64,000 nucleotides of DNA from contig NZ_MJEJ02000043.1 of assembly GCF_002095435.2 (NCBI RefSeq), positions 126,084 through 190,083 of the forward strand, read 5' to 3'. This DNA comes from Williamsia sp. 1138. GTDB taxonomy: Bacteria; Actinomycetota; Actinomycetes; Mycobacteriales; Mycobacteriaceae. Positions 19,078 through 29,092 of the stretch are shown piece by piece (positions within the stretch are counted from its first letter, which is position 1; the number at the start of each line of letters is the position of its first letter). The position numbers and the translations under genes are program-made. The notes under the pieces were generated by a model. The model made no database searches, was not told where the DNA came from, and was given only the letters and a program-made list of their open reading frames with translations.

Positions 19078-19902
19078 ATGGATCGGTCGACGATGATCTG
19101 CCGCACGTGCGCGGTGGAACACAGCAAGGATCTGCCGGCGCGGTGCCGGATCTGCGAGGACGAGCGTCAGTACATGCCGCCGGAGGGTCAGCTGTGGGTG
19201 TCGCTGGCGCAGCTGGGCGCGGAGGGGCAGCGGATCGTCGTGGAGGAACTCGAACCGGGGCTTGTCGACATCCACACAATCCCGGGCGTCGGGATCGGCC
19301 AGCACAGCAAGTTGGTGTGCACGCCCTCCGGGAACCTGCTGTGGGACCCGCCCGGGTTCATCGATGACGCCGGCGTCGAGGCGGTGCGATCGTACGGCGC
19401 GGTGGTCGCGATCGTCGCCAGTCATCCGCATATGTTCGGCGTACAGGTGGAATGGAGTCGTGCGCTGGATGATGCACCCGTGCTGGTCGCCGAGCCGGAT
19501 CTGGAGTGGGTGGCTCGCCGGGACCCGATCATCGAGACGTGGTCCGAAGATGTGGACGTGTTGCCGGGAGTGACCCTGACACAACCGGGCGGGCATTTCC
19601 CAGGGAGCGGGGTCGCCTTGTGGAGGGCGGGCGCGGGTGGGCGGGGAGTGCTCCTCACCGGCGACACCGTCCTTCCCAACCCGGATCGGTCCAGCCTCAG
19701 TTTCATGCGCAGCTATCCCAACCGGATACCGCTGTCAGCGGCAGTCGTCGAGCGGATTGCAACCCACCTCGACAGGTTCGACTACGACCGGATCTACGGA
19801 AACTTCGCCGACGTCATCGATTCGGATGCGCGGCGGATTCTCAGACGCTCGGCCGATCGCCACATGGGTTGGGTGCGGGGTGATTTCGACCACCTGACCT
19901 GA
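19078..19902 (+). CDS. MBL-fold-like protein with N-terminal zinc-ribbon cysteines
   Basis: A 274-residue protein resembling the metallo-beta-lactamase superfamily. The N-terminus has C-x2-C pairs (Cys8/11 and Cys23/26; CRTC, CRIC). The fold is suggested by HTIPGVGIGQHSKLV, NLLWDPPGF, AIVASHPHMFG in place of the canonical HxHxDH, TQPGGHFPGSGVAL and LLTGDTV. Because the HxHxDH motif is reduced to SHPHMFG, a full dinuclear zinc site is doubtful. The start ATG 19078 has no clear ribosome-binding site. A hydrolase role is possible; substrate and activity are unknown. Confidence 0.78.
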   Translation: MDRSTMICRTCAVEHSKDLPARCRICEDERQYMPPEGQLWVSLAQLGAEGQRIVVEELEPGLVDIHTIPGVGIGQHSKLVCTPSGNLLWDPPGFIDDAGVEAVRSYGAVVAIVASHPHMFGVQVEWSRALDDAPVLVAEPDLEWVARRDPIIETWSEDVDVLPGVTLTQPGGHFPGSGVALWRAGAGGRGVLLTGDTVLPNPDRSSLSFMRSYPNRIPLSAAVVERIATHLDRFDYDRIYGNFADVIDSDARRILRRSADRHMGWVRGDFDHLT

Positions 19903-19967
19903 CCGGACGCGCACGCTGCGAGCAGGATGCCCACCGCATTACCTGCCGTGGTGATAGGAATGTGCAG

Positions 19968-21305
19968 GTGAACGACAAAGCAAAGCGTGCCACCGACGAA
20001 GTCGTCGAGTTGGTCAGCAGGCTGATCCAATTCGACACCAGCAATACGGGCGAGCTCGCGACCACCAAAGGCGAGGCAGAGTGCGCCCGGTGGGTGCAAC
20101 AGCGGCTCGACGAGGTCGGGTTCGAGACCGAGTACGTGGAGTCGGGTCAGCCCGGGCGCGGCAACGTGTTCGCTACGCTGCCCGGAGCCGATCGCGGTCG
20201 CGGCAAACTGCTGCTCCACACCCACCTCGACGTGGTTCCCGCGGAGCCCGCCGACTGGAGCGTGCACCCGTTCTCCGGCTCGGTGAAAGACGGATATATC
20301 TGGGGCCGTGGGGCCATCGACATGAAGGACATGGTCGGGATGGCGCTTGCGCTCGCCCGTCAATTCAAGCAACAGGGCACCGTGCCACCTCGCGACATCG
20401 TGTTCGCGTTCCTGGCGGACGAAGAGGCCGGCGGCAAGTGGGGCTCGCACTGGCTGGTCGCCAACCGCCCCGATCTCTTCGAGGGGGTCACCGAAGCCGT
20501 CGGAGAGGTGGGCGGGTTCTCGCTGACGGTCGACCGCCCCGACGGCACCCAGAAGCGGCTCTATCTCGTCGAGACGGCCGAGAAGGGCATCGCGTGGATG
20601 AAGCTGACCGCGACGGCCACCGCGGGCCACGGTTCGTTCCTGCACGAGGACAACGCCGTCACGATCCTCTCCGAAGCGGTTGCGAAGCTCGGCAGGCACC
20701 GTTTTCCGCTCGTGATGACCGAATCGGTGTCTCAGTTCCTTGCTGCGGTGTCCGAGGAAACCGGCCTGGACCTCGACCTTGACACCCCGGACCTGGAGAC
20801 CGTGCTGTTCAAGATCGGCAGCATCGCGCGCATCATCGGGGCGACCTTGCGCGACACTGCCAACCCGACAATGCTGCAGGCCGGGTACAAGGCCAATGTC
20901 ATCCCGCAGACCGCCACGGCTGTCGTCGACTGCCGAGTGCTGCCGGGCAGGCAGGCGGCGTTCGAAGCCGAGGTCGATGAACTCATCGGACCGGCTGTCA
21001 CCCGGGAATGGGTGACAAAGCTGGACTCGTACGAGACGACGTTCGACGGCGACCTCGTCGACGCGATGAACAATGCAATTCTGGCCCACGATCCGCAAGG
21101 CCGGACCGTGCCGTACATGCTGTCGGGCGGCACCGACGCGAAAGCCTTTGCCCGACTGGGTATTCGATGCTTCGGTTTTGCGCCCCTGAAGTTGCCGACC
21201 GATCTCGACTTCGCCGCACTGTTTCACGGCGTCGACGAACGGGTACCGGTGGAATCGCTGCTGTTCGGGACCGAGGTGCTCGAACATTTCTTGTTGCACA
21301 GCTGA
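19968..21305 (+). CDS. M20 family metallopeptidase
   Basis: A 445-residue cytosolic dizinc peptidase/deacylase. The metal ligands are visible in [31 protein letters not shown] and the C-terminal [19 protein letters not shown] belongs to the dimerisation/lid domain. Length and motif order match the Rv2141c-type actinobacterial peptidases. I place the start at GTG 19968, 8 nt after TAGGAA; GTG 19962 is too close to that site. It precedes the PEBP gene in the same direction, as expected from the M. tuberculosis order Rv2141c-Rv2140c. Confidence 0.9.
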   Translation: MNDKAKRATDEVVELVSRLIQFDTSNTGELATTKGEAECARWVQQRLDEVGFETEYVESGQPGRGNVFATLPGADRGRGKLLLHTHLDVVPAEPADWSVHPFSGSVKDGYIWGRGAIDMKDMVGMALALARQFKQQGTVPPRDIVFAFLADEEAGGKWGSHWLVANRPDLFEGVTEAVGEVGGFSLTVDRPDGTQKRLYLVETAEKGIAWMKLTATATAGHGSFLHEDNAVTILSEAVAKLGRHRFPLVMTESVSQFLAAVSEETGLDLDLDTPDLETVLFKIGSIARIIGATLRDTANPTMLQAGYKANVIPQTATAVVDCRVLPGRQAAFEAEVDELIGPAVTREWVTKLDSYETTFDGDLVDAMNNAILAHDPQGRTVPYMLSGGTDAKAFARLGIRCFGFAPLKLPTDLDFAALFHGVDERVPVESLLFGTEVLEHFLLHS

Positions 21306-21373
21306 AACTGCGCACCTGTGTCGCCGCCTCACGCATGATGGAATGGCCACCTACGGAAAGGACGCGAACAACG

Positions 21374-21916
21374 ATGTCGAGGTACAACCCGTACGACGCA
21401 CTACCGAACTTGCCGGCTTTCACCCTGACCTCTGAGAGCATCACCGACGGATCGCCTCTGAGCACCCCTCAGGTATCGGGGATCATGGGCGCAGGCGGTG
21501 AGGACATCTCTCCTCAGCTGAGCTGGTCGGGATTTCCCTCGGACACCAAGAGCTTTGCGGTGACGGTCTACGACCCCGAGGCACCGACGGCATCAGGTTT
21601 CTGGCACTGGGCAGTCGCCGACATCCCCGCAGCCATCACCTCGTTGACCGCAGGCGCCGGTGATGGAGAGCCCGGGTCGTTGCCCGCAGGTGCGGTGGCC
21701 CTCAACAACGACGCATCCGTACCGCGTTTCATCGGGGCGGCGCCGCCTCCGGGTCATGGCGTGCACTACTACTACACGGTCGTCCACGCGGTCGACGTCG
21801 ACAGCCTCGGTCTCCCGGACGGTGCGACACCGGCGTACCTGGGGTTCAACCTGTTCTCCCACGCGATCGCCCGGGCGATCATCACCAACACCTACGAGCG
21901 GCCTGACGGCGACTAG
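21374..21916 (+). CDS. YbhB/YbcL family PEBP-like protein
   Basis: A 180-residue phosphatidylethanolamine-binding-protein fold, cytosolic, equivalent to Rv2140c. The signatures are [40 protein letters not shown] and [10 protein letters not shown]-like [16 protein letters not shown] sequence, which line the anion-binding pocket. The ligand is unknown; family members bind phosphate-bearing head groups and modulate kinases or enzymes. The start ATG 21374 follows GAAAGGA. It is convergent with pyrD. Confidence 0.92.
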   Translation: MSRYNPYDALPNLPAFTLTSESITDGSPLSTPQVSGIMGAGGEDISPQLSWSGFPSDTKSFAVTVYDPEAPTASGFWHWAVADIPAAITSLTAGAGDGEPGSLPAGAVALNNDASVPRFIGAAPPPGHGVHYYYTVVHAVDVDSLGLPDGATPAYLGFNLFSHAIARAIITNTYERPDGD

Positions 21917-21930
21917 TAAAGACTGAACCC

Positions 21931-21997
21931 AAACCCCAGTCTGTTCCGGCATATCCACGTGTTGCAACACCTGGAAAGGCTTGGACAGGCTGGGTTT
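21931..21997. terminator. Candidate bidirectional terminator between PEBP gene and pyrD
   Basis: AAACCCCAGTCTGTTCC (21931-21947) pairs with GGACAGGCTGGGTTT (21983-21997) with two bulges. The loop contains the 12-bp palindrome GTGTTGCAACAC. There is no strong U-tract, so confidence is modest. Confidence 0.35.
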
Positions 21998-22016
21998 GTT
22001 CAAGCTGGGTGTGTGA

Positions 22017-23123
22017 CTACCGTTTCGCTGCTGCGCTGCCCACGGCGTCGGCGATCGAACCGTAACCGGCTTCGCGTACCCGTTGGGCGAGCCCTCGATG
22101 AATCTGCTTGGTCCACAACGGACCTCCGTAGATGAAACCGGTGTAGCCCTGGATCAGCGAAGCGCCTGCGCAGATCCGCTCCCAGGCCTGCTCGGGTGTT
22201 TCGATGCCGCCGACGCTGACCAATGTCATGCGGGTACCGACGCGGGAGTACAAACGACGCAGCACCTCGAGTGAGCGATCGGCCAGTGGCGCACCGGACA
22301 ATCCGCCTGCTCCGTATCGTTCGACGTCCGAGGGCGCCGTCGAGAGCCCGTCACGGCTGATGGTCGTGTTCGTGCAGACGATGCCGGCCAGACCCAACTC
22401 GACTGCGAGGTCGGCAATTTCGTCGATGTCCTCGTCAACGAGGTCCGGCGCGATCTTGACCAGTACAGGGATGTCGACGGCTTCCTGTACTGCTGCGAGC
22501 AACGGTCTCAACGATTCGACCGCCTGCAGGTCGCGAAGACCCGGGGTGTTGGGTGAGCTGACGTTCACCACGAGAAACTCGGCGAGGGGCGCCAGTAGAC
22601 GTGCACTCACAAGGTAGTCGGCGACCGCGTCGCCCGCCGGGACGGCTTTTGTCTTTCCGATGTTGGCGCCGATCGGCACCATCGTGGTGGTCGCCTTGCG
22701 CTGCTTGAGCAGATTCGCCGCGGCGCCGGCGCCGTGGTTGTTGAACCCCATCCGGTTGATGAGAGCCCTGTCGTGCGGCAGTCGGAACAGACGCGGCGCC
22801 GGGTTCCCTGGCTGCGCCTCGCCCGTGACAGTGCCCACCTCGGCAAAACCGAAGCCAAGTGCGCCCCATGCGTCGACGGCCTCTGCGTTCTTGTCGAACC
22901 CGGCCGCGAGCCCGAGCGGGGCGGGGAAGTCGACACCGAAGACGCGGGTGCGCAGCACCGGATCGTCGACGACGAGCACGCGAGCCACGAGTGCTCGCAG
23001 CGGGTTGATGCGGCCCACCCAGGTGATCAGCCGCGCCATCGCCCGATGAATTCGTTCGGGTGGAATACGGAACATCAGCGCGAGTAGCGCGCCGTAGAGC
23101 CGCCGGTACAGCGGATCCATCAT
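22017..23123 (-). CDS. pyrD: Dihydroorotate dehydrogenase (quinone), class 2
   Basis: A 368-residue FMN enzyme oxidising dihydroorotate to orotate with quinone as acceptor at the membrane, in pyrimidine synthesis. The N-terminal amphipathic helical region ([23 protein letters not shown]) marks class 2. The barrel shows [52 protein letters not shown], the catalytic Ser region in [11 protein letters not shown], and [20 protein letters not shown]. The start ATG 23123 overlaps the stop of the upstream DUF5703 gene, so the two are coupled. Confidence 0.96.
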   Translation of the reverse strand: MMDPLYRRLYGALLALMFRIPPERIHRAMARLITWVGRINPLRALVARVLVVDDPVLRTRVFGVDFPAPLGLAAGFDKNAEAVDAWGALGFGFAEVGTVTGEAQPGNPAPRLFRLPHDRALINRMGFNNHGAGAAANLLKQRKATTTMVPIGANIGKTKAVPAGDAVADYLVSARLLAPLAEFLVVNVSSPNTPGLRDLQAVESLRPLLAAVQEAVDIPVLVKIAPDLVDEDIDEIADLAVELGLAGIVCTNTTISRDGLSTAPSDVERYGAGGLSGAPLADRSLEVLRRLYSRVGTRMTLVSVGGIETPEQAWERICAGASLIQGYTGFIYGGPLWTKQIHRGLAQRVREAGYGSIADAVGSAAAKR

Positions 23124-23380
23124 GCGCTCATCTCGGTATTCGGCTGGTCGGTCGACGCCAATCGCGGACGTCGCCGTCGGAGCAGTACTTTTCGGCTGCC
23201 ATCGGCGTACAGGCGTACGCGGGACAGCTCCCAGCCGCCGAACTCCGCCTGGATCGAAAGCCGCATCGATGCCGAGACGCGGGTCACGTCCGGGGGTAGG
23301 CGCAGCGGGATGTACTCGTAGTCATCCGCTGACATATCCCATTCCCGTGGAAAACCCCGGGTTCGCTTATTCGTCACCAT
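23120..23380 (-). CDS. DUF5703 family protein
   Basis: An 86-residue protein of unknown function. Its core [19 protein letters not shown] followed by [24 protein letters not shown] is characteristic of the actinobacterial DUF5703 family that lies next to pyrD. I chose ATG 23380 because AAGGG lies about 9 nt upstream on the minus strand; ATG 23335 (MSADDYEY) is the alternative. The stop overlaps the pyrD start (ATGA). The C-terminus is basic. Confidence 0.82.
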   Translation of the reverse strand: MVTNKRTRGFPREWDMSADDYEYIPLRLPPDVTRVSASMRLSIQAEFGGWELSRVRLYADGSRKVLLRRRRPRLASTDQPNTEMSA

Positions 23381-23409
23381 GACCACCCTTCACTGCCGCG
23401 ACTGCCGCC

Positions 23410-24435
23410 TCACTGCTGATCAGGGGAGATGGCCTGCAGGCCCTCACCCCGGGCCGAGAGCAGATACACCGTCCCCTTGTCGGGATCCACCACCATGGAG
23501 TCGGCTTGACCGACCGTCGTGAACTGCCGCGTCTGGACCGGGGTCCCTGAGGCCAGCTCGTAGGCTGTCACCCTGTTGTCGCCGGTGGTCGCGACCCACG
23601 CCAGGTTGTGGGTGTCGTCATAGCCTACGGCGTAGGGGCCGAACGCCACCGGGTAGCGGAACTTGTTGACGAGCGGGTCGCCGCTGAACCCGAGGAACTC
23701 GCCGCCCTTGGTGTCCGTGCTCAGGAAACGCCCGTAGTGGTCGACTGTGAGGTTTGTCGCACCGTCGCCGGAACGCAGGGCGACACCCAGGTCGCCGTCG
23801 GCGACGTCGACCTGTGTCACCGACGACTGGGCCCGGTCGAGCGCGACGACCTGGCCGTCGTGTTCGGCGAGGGCGTCGACGCGAACGAGACCGGAGATGG
23901 TTCGCTGAACGCGCCCTTCCGCGTCGATGACGGCTATCTGGCCGAGGTCGTTGCCCACCAGGGTCTGCCCTTGGGAGGTGAGCACCGCCGACAGCGGTGT
24001 TCCCGGCAAATCGGTTCTGGCCACGTCGCCGGTGGCCGAGTCCACCGTGAGCAGCGCGTTGGGGATGAGAACCTGCAGCACGCCGTTCGCGAAGGTTCCG
24101 AACCCGGATGCCTTGTCGCTCAACCCGACAGAGCGGGTCGGCGTCGACAGTGCCGAGGTCTGGCGAAACTCCACCGACCGGCGGTCGGACGACAGGACGG
24201 CCAACTGCTCGGTACTGGGACAGTAGGCGAGCGCGGCGCCGGCCTCCGGCATGGGGACGACCTGTCCCGCGGGTACACCGGCCGCGACGGCAGGTGCTGC
24301 GATCGGTGTCTGCGGCGCGATCGTCGGGACGTCGGGAGTGTCTGCGGAATCGGAACATCCCGCCAGCAGAGTCACCACCGCAGCTGCCGCCGCCATCACC
24401 ACGCCAGCTCTTCCGCGCACATTCATGGGACCCAT
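23410..24435 (-). CDS. Beta-propeller lipoprotein (LppL-like)
   Basis: A 341-residue secreted lipoprotein. The N-terminal signal peptide ([22 protein letters not shown]) ends in the lipobox LAGC, predicting lipidation and anchoring to the outer face of the membrane. The mature part is a run of YVTN/NHL-like repeats, e.g. SADTKGGEF-type strands, [32 protein letters not shown] and [19 protein letters not shown], indicating a seven-bladed propeller. The start is ATG 24435 or 24426. The location matches lppL (Rv2138) of M. tuberculosis between pyrD and uppP. Ligand unknown. Confidence 0.85.
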   Translation of the reverse strand: MGPMNVRGRAGVVMAAAAAVVTLLAGCSDSADTPDVPTIAPQTPIAAPAVAAGVPAGQVVPMPEAGAALAYCPSTEQLAVLSSDRRSVEFRQTSALSTPTRSVGLSDKASGFGTFANGVLQVLIPNALLTVDSATGDVARTDLPGTPLSAVLTSQGQTLVGNDLGQIAVIDAEGRVQRTISGLVRVDALAEHDGQVVALDRAQSSVTQVDVADGDLGVALRSGDGATNLTVDHYGRFLSTDTKGGEFLGFSGDPLVNKFRYPVAFGPYAVGYDDTHNLAWVATTGDNRVTAYELASGTPVQTRQFTTVGQADSMVVDPDKGTVYLLSARGEGLQAISPDQQ

Positions 24436-24511
24436 CTTGCTGGTTCCCGTGCGCTGCGCCGAAATCCGGTGCGTCAGATGCGTCCGGCGGGGAGTGGACG
24501 GCCGACTCCAG

Positions 24512-24517
24512 TAGCAT
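24512..24517 (+). promoter_or_regulatory. -10 box of leaderless uppP promoter
   Basis: TAGCAT is followed by 7 nt and GTG 24525. The absence of a ribosome-binding site supports a leaderless transcript and this start rather than ATG 24537. Confidence 0.5.
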
Positions 24518-24524
24518 CTGCGCG

Positions 24525-25367
24525 GTGACCGACACGATGAGTTGGGCCCAGTCGATCGTCTTGGGGGCCGTTCAGGGACTGACCGAATTCTTGCCCGTAT
24601 CGTCGTCCGGACATCTGCGGATCGTTTCCGAGATCTGGTTCGGGGAAGACGCCGGTGCATCGTTCACGGCGGTCACCCAGCTCGGAACCGAAGCAGCAGT
24701 CCTGGTGTTCTTCGCGAAAGACATCATCCGGATCGTCGCGGCGTGGTTCCGCGGCCTGTTCGACGCCTCCAGACGCGACCTCGATTATCGGATGGGGTGG
24801 TACGTGATCATCGCCACCATTCCGATCGGCGTCCTCGGATTCCTGTTCAAAGATCAGATCCGCACCGGTGCCAGGAATCTGTGGCTGGTCGCGGCCATGC
24901 TCATCTTCTTCTCGATTGTCATCGCCGCGGCCGAGCACTTCGGGCGCAAGAACCGGCCGATCGAGAAGCTGACCACACGGGACGGTCTTGTGATGGGCTT
25001 CGCGCAATGCCTGGCGCTGATCCCTGGTGTTTCTCGCTCGGGCGCCACTGCCAGCGCGGGTCTGTTCCTCGGCCTCGAACGCGAAGCAGCGGTCCGGTTC
25101 TCGTTCCTCCTGGCGATCCCAGCGGTGACCGCGTCCGGCTTGTTCAGCCTGCCCGATGCGTTCGATCCCAGCGGCGACGGCATGGAAGCGCCGGGACCTC
25201 AACTGCTCGTCGCCACGGCGATCGCGTTCGTGGTCGGTTATGCGGCCATCGCCTGGCTGCTGAAGTTCGTCGCAAACCACTCCCTGTACTGGTTTGTGGG
25301 GTATCGCGTGATTCTCGGCATCGTGGTCATGGGTCTGCTCGCGGGCGGAGTCATCAGCGCGACCTGA
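24525..25367 (+). CDS. uppP: Undecaprenyl-diphosphatase UppP (BacA)
   Basis: A 280-residue integral membrane phosphatase that recycles undecaprenyl diphosphate to the monophosphate carrier for peptidoglycan and arabinogalactan synthesis; overproduction gives bacitracin tolerance. Both family motifs are intact: [15 protein letters not shown] near the N-terminus and [12 protein letters not shown] in the centre, with about eight membrane segments. The start GTG 24525 is preferred because of the -10 box 7 nt upstream. It is divergent from the lipoprotein gene and 92 bp before the phosphomutase-like gene. Confidence 0.96.
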   Translation: MTDTMSWAQSIVLGAVQGLTEFLPVSSSGHLRIVSEIWFGEDAGASFTAVTQLGTEAAVLVFFAKDIIRIVAAWFRGLFDASRRDLDYRMGWYVIIATIPIGVLGFLFKDQIRTGARNLWLVAAMLIFFSIVIAAAEHFGRKNRPIEKLTTRDGLVMGFAQCLALIPGVSRSGATASAGLFLGLEREAAVRFSFLLAIPAVTASGLFSLPDAFDPSGDGMEAPGPQLLVATAIAFVVGYAAIAWLLKFVANHSLYWFVGYRVILGIVVMGLLAGGVISAT

Positions 25368-25459
25368 CCGCACCGGCCGTCTGGCTCCCAGGGGCTGCCG
25401 GCGCCCTTCTGACCTGCGTCACCCCAGGCGGGTGCGCACTTCCGCATAAGGTGAAATAC

Positions 25460-26158
25460 GTGACGGTCATATTGCTACGCCACGGTCGGTCGACAGCGAA
25501 CACCTCGGGTGTGCTGGCCGGCCGGACTCCAGGGGTCGACCTCGACGAGCACGGTCGTGCCCAAGCAGCCGCGATCGTCGAGCGGATTGCCGCTGCGGGC
25601 ACCCTGGCAGCCGTCGTCAGGTCGCCGCTACAACGCTGCGAGCAGACGGTGCTGCCGCTGGTCCAACACCTGGGTGTCGAGGAGATCGTCGAGGAGCGGC
25701 TCCTCGAGGTCGACTACGGGCAGTGGTCCGGCCGCCCCATCAAGGAATTGCTGTCCGAACCGCTCTGGCGGGTGGTGCAGCAGCAACCGTCCGCCGCGAT
25801 CTTCCCCGGCGGTGAAGGCCTCGCGCAGGTGCAGGCACGAGCGGTTTCCGCGGTCCGTGAGCTCGACGCCCGGTTCTCGGGCGAAGACGGTGCAGGAGTC
25901 TGGGTGGCGTGCACGCATGGCGATGTCATCAAGGCGGTCCTCGCCGACGCGATGGGGATGCACCTCGACTCGTTCCAGCGGATCGTCGTGGAGCCCGCAT
26001 CCATGAGTGTGGTCCGCTACAGCGTCGCGCGGCCCTATGTGCACGCGGTGAACTGCACGTCGACATTGCAGAAGTTGGGGTCGGCGCCGAAACACGAGGC
26101 CAAGACCGACGAGAAGCACGCCGACGAAGCCGTTGTCGGCGGTTCGACCGGGACCTGA
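25460..26158 (+). CDS. Histidine phosphatase family protein (MSMEG_4193-type phosphomutase-like)
   Basis: A 232-residue member of the phosphoglycerate mutase/acid phosphatase superfamily. The phosphohistidine motif is LLRHGRST (His8), with the paired arginine in VRSPLQRCEQT, the acid in LLEVDYGQWSG and the second catalytic His in CTHGDV. The C-terminal tail is Lys/Glu-rich. The start GTG 25460 lies 6 nt after AAGGTG; GTG 25451 is in frame as well. It belongs to the conserved set with DUF3090, the SCO1664-like gene and mshC. Substrate unknown. Confidence 0.88.
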   Translation: MTVILLRHGRSTANTSGVLAGRTPGVDLDEHGRAQAAAIVERIAAAGTLAAVVRSPLQRCEQTVLPLVQHLGVEEIVEERLLEVDYGQWSGRPIKELLSEPLWRVVQQQPSAAIFPGGEGLAQVQARAVSAVRELDARFSGEDGAGVWVACTHGDVIKAVLADAMGMHLDSFQRIVVEPASMSVVRYSVARPYVHAVNCTSTLQKLGSAPKHEAKTDEKHADEAVVGGSTGT

Positions 26159-26260
26159 ACGACGATCAGGACCTGCGACGGCGCGCCGGTCGCCGAACGT
26201 CCATGGTGTGGGCGAACCCGCCCCGAATGGGGATAATCGATTTCGAAGAACGGAGGTGCC

Positions 26261-26923
26261 ATGGCCAGAGCGATACACGTCTTCCGCAGTCCGGACCGTT
26301 TCATCGCCGGAACGGTCGGCCAGCCCGGTGACCGGACCTTCTACCTGCAGGCCGTCCACGAGACCCGCGTGATCAGCGTGATGCTCGAGAAGCAGCAGGT
26401 ACAGATACTCGCCGATCGGATCGGAGCGCTGCTGGAGGAGGTGCACCGCCGGTTCGGTACGCCGCTGCCCGCGGAGCTGACGCGGGTGGAAGATCTCAAC
26501 CCGCTGGTGATGCCCGTGGACGCCGAGTTCCGGGTCGGGACGATGGGCCTCGGGTGGGATTCGGAGTCCGAGGCCGTGGTGGTCGAACTGCTCGCCATCA
26601 CCGAGGGCGAGTTCGACGAGAGCGTCGTCCTCGACGACACCGAGGACGGGCCAGATGCGGTCCGGGTGTTCTTGAGCACGGGTGCGGCTCGCGAGTTCGC
26701 GACGAGATCGTCCAGTGTCATCTCCGCCGGTCGTGAACCGTGCCCGCTGTGCGGTGACCCGCTTGATTCGGCCGGCCACATCTGCGTCCGCACGAACGGC
26801 TACCGGCGCGATGCCGAGTTCGGGCCGTCGCTCGAGTTCGTCGATCCCGACCTGTTCGATGACCCGGGCCTCGAAGGGGACGACGACACCGACGAGGGTC
26901 CGACCGCAGGGCCGGACAGGTAG
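26261..26923 (+). CDS. DUF3090 family protein
   Basis: A 220-residue protein whose function is unknown. It opens with ARAIHVFRSPDRFIAGTVGQPGDRTFYLQ and has the GLGWDSESEAVVVEL block, both typical of DUF3090. The C-terminal third holds a putative metal site in CPLCGDPLDSAGHIC, followed by an acidic tail. A strong GGAGGTG ribosome-binding site (26252-26258) precedes the ATG at 26261, and a GATAAT-like box (26232-26237) may be its own promoter. It ends 7 bp before the SCO1664-like gene, so the two are surely cotranscribed. Confidence 0.88.
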   Translation: MARAIHVFRSPDRFIAGTVGQPGDRTFYLQAVHETRVISVMLEKQQVQILADRIGALLEEVHRRFGTPLPAELTRVEDLNPLVMPVDAEFRVGTMGLGWDSESEAVVVELLAITEGEFDESVVLDDTEDGPDAVRVFLSTGAAREFATRSSSVISAGREPCPLCGDPLDSAGHICVRTNGYRRDAEFGPSLEFVDPDLFDDPGLEGDDDTDEGPTAGPDR

Positions 26924-26930
26924 CGACCAC

Positions 26931-27767
26931 GTGAGTGCAACAGCGCCGGAGCGTGAACCGCTCGACGTGGCGCAGATTCTCGCCGAAGGCGACCTCGATC
27001 TGATCGGACAGATCCGTTCGGCCAGCAATGCCACCCTGGTGTGCGACGCCGTCCTCGGAGACGATCGAGTCAGATGCGTGTACAAACCCGTGCGGGGAGA
27101 GCAACCGTTGTGGGACTTCCCCGACGGAACCCTGGCCGGTCGTGAGGTTGCCTCTTTCCTGATTTCCGACGCACTCGGATGGTCGGTGGTGCCGGTGACG
27201 CTGCTGCGTGACGGGCAGTTCGGGCCCGGCATGGTGCAGCGGTGGATCGACACGCCCGAACCCACCGACGCGTTGCCTGCGCGACTGGATCTGGTCGACC
27301 TGTGTTCGCCGGACCTGATCCCCGAAGGATGGAAGCTGATCTTGTCCGCGATAGACGGTCGGGGTGAAGACGTGGCGCTGGTTCACGCGGACGATCCGCG
27401 GCTGCAGAGGATGGCGGTCCTGGACGTTCTCATCAACAATGCGGACCGCAAAGGCGGCCACGTCCTCGAGGGTCTCGACGGTCAGGTCTACGGCGTCGAC
27501 CACGGCATCTGCCTGCATACCGAGGACAAGTTGCGAACCGTGCTGTGGGGCTGGGCGAACCAACCGATACCGGCACACCTCATCGACGATGTCGAAGGTT
27601 TGGTGCGCTCGCTGGAGCAGGCGTCGTCGCCGCTTCGCGAGCGATTGACGGACCTCATCACGCCCGCCGAGATCGACGCCCTGAGCGAGCGGGCGATGGT
27701 GATGGTGGCTGATCCGGTGATGCCCGACGCGAACCGGTCCCGGCCCATTCCCTGGCCCGCATTCTGA
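26931..27767 (+). CDS. SCO1664 family protein, kinase-like fold
   Basis: A 278-residue protein of the SCO1664 family. Residues resembling a PI3/4-kinase or HipA-like fold are visible: VRCVYKPVRGEQPLWDFP (ATP-binding Lys), REVASFLISDALGW, then the catalytic-loop-like VLINNADRKGGHVL and the metal-binding-like VYGVDHGICL. These key positions all look intact, so phosphotransfer or adenylylation is plausible; this is inference, as activity is not established. The start GTG 26931 follows the DUF3090 stop by 7 bp. The next gene is mshC, an arrangement conserved in actinobacteria. Confidence 0.82.
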   Translation: MSATAPEREPLDVAQILAEGDLDLIGQIRSASNATLVCDAVLGDDRVRCVYKPVRGEQPLWDFPDGTLAGREVASFLISDALGWSVVPVTLLRDGQFGPGMVQRWIDTPEPTDALPARLDLVDLCSPDLIPEGWKLILSAIDGRGEDVALVHADDPRLQRMAVLDVLINNADRKGGHVLEGLDGQVYGVDHGICLHTEDKLRTVLWGWANQPIPAHLIDDVEGLVRSLEQASSPLRERLTDLITPAEIDALSERAMVMVADPVMPDANRSRPIPWPAF

Positions 27768-27830
27768 TGGGTCCGAGATTCGGGCAGCCCTGACAGCGGT
27801 CGCTGCCGGCGTCGCCTTAAGGTGGTGTTC

Positions 27831-29081
27831 ATGCAGTCGTGGTCTGACACCGTCGTTCCGCCCGTGCCCGGTCGGGGCCCGGCATTGAGGCTTTTCGACA
27901 CCTCTGACAAGCAGGTCCGCCCCGTCGTTCCCGGCCCTACCGCAACCATGTATGTGTGCGGCATCACTCCCTACGACGCAACACATCTCGGCCACGCTGC
28001 GACGTATCTCGCGTTCGATCTCGTGAATCGGGTCTGGCGTGACCTGGGTCACGATGTCCATTACGTCCAGAACATCACCGACGTCGACGACCCGCTGTTC
28101 GAGCGTGCTGAACGGGACGGAATCGATTGGGTCGACCTGGGGCAGCGTGAGATACAACTGTTCCGCGAGGACATGGCCGCGTTGCGGGTGCTACCGCCAC
28201 GCGACTACATCGGCGCGGTCGAATCGGTAGACGAGGTCGTGGAGGTGGTCGGGAAACTGGTTGCGTCCGGTGCCGCCTATATCGTCGACGACGCAGAGCA
28301 CCCCGACATCTACTTCCGGACCGACGCAACCGAACAATTCGGCTACGAGTCGGGATATGACCTGCCGGAGATGCAGAAGTTCTTCGCCGAACGCGGCGGC
28401 GACCCGGACCGGCCGGGTAAGCGGGACCCGCTCGACGCCCTGGTCTGGCGAGCAGCTCGCGATGGTGAACCATCGTGGGACTCTCCGCATGGCCCCGGCC
28501 GGCCGGGCTGGCACATCGAATGCGCGGCAATAGCTTTGAATCGGATAGGTTCCGGTTTCGACGTGCAGGGCGGGGGCAGCGACCTGATCTTCCCGCACCA
28601 CGAGTTCTCTGCAGCCCACGCCGAGGCGCTGACGGGTGACCGGCGGTTCGCCAAGCACTACGTGCACACGGGAATGATCGGACTCGATGGCGAGAAGATG
28701 TCGAAGTCTCGGGGAAATCTGGTGTTCGTCTCCGCACTGCGTGCGGCACAGGTCGACCCGGCCGCGATCCGGCTCGGGCTGTTCGCCGGGCACTACCGGC
28801 AGGACAGAGCGTGGACAGATGACGTCCTCGACGACGCCGTCAGCCGCCTCGACCGGTGGCGTCGTGCCGCGGCCCGGGACTCCGGACCTGCGTCCGCGGC
28901 GACGATCGAGCGTCTGCGTCAGCACCTGGCAGACGATCTCGACACTCCCAAAGCGATTGCCGCCATTGATGCCTGGGCCGGTGACGCGCTCGACGGATTG
29001 GGTTCGGACACCGATGCCCCCGGCGAGATCGCCGCGGCGGTCGACGCGTTGCTGGGCGTCCCGTTGACCGGGTCCCGGTAA
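27831..29081 (+). CDS. mshC: L-cysteine:1D-myo-inositol 2-amino-2-deoxy-alpha-D-glucopyranoside ligase MshC
   Basis: MshC joins cysteine to GlcN-Ins with ATP in mycothiol synthesis. The 416-residue protein is a cysteinyl-tRNA synthetase paralogue: the zinc/cysteine site [11 protein letters not shown] (Cys43, Thr46), the HIGH motif as HLGH (52-55), [27 protein letters not shown] and the KMSKS loop in KMSKSRGN are present. It lacks the tRNA-binding extension of CysS. The start ATG 27831 (MQSW) has AAGGTGG 7 nt upstream and matches mycobacterial MshC. Mycothiol is the main low-molecular-weight thiol of actinobacteria. Confidence 0.96.
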   Translation: MQSWSDTVVPPVPGRGPALRLFDTSDKQVRPVVPGPTATMYVCGITPYDATHLGHAATYLAFDLVNRVWRDLGHDVHYVQNITDVDDPLFERAERDGIDWVDLGQREIQLFREDMAALRVLPPRDYIGAVESVDEVVEVVGKLVASGAAYIVDDAEHPDIYFRTDATEQFGYESGYDLPEMQKFFAERGGDPDRPGKRDPLDALVWRAARDGEPSWDSPHGPGRPGWHIECAAIALNRIGSGFDVQGGGSDLIFPHHEFSAAHAEALTGDRRFAKHYVHTGMIGLDGEKMSKSRGNLVFVSALRAAQVDPAAIRLGLFAGHYRQDRAWTDDVLDDAVSRLDRWRRAAARDSGPASAATIERLRQHLADDLDTPKAIAAIDAWAGDALDGLGSDTDAPGEIAAAVDALLGVPLTGSR

Positions 29082-29092
29082 GGTTTCCCAAC

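Noticed and set aside
25628-28157. Long antisense open frames (545 and 479 codons) opposite the phosphomutase, DUF3090, SCO1664 and mshC genes
   Set aside because: The plus-strand proteins carry clear family motifs and good start signals; the antisense products are low-complexity Arg/His-rich and lack start signals.
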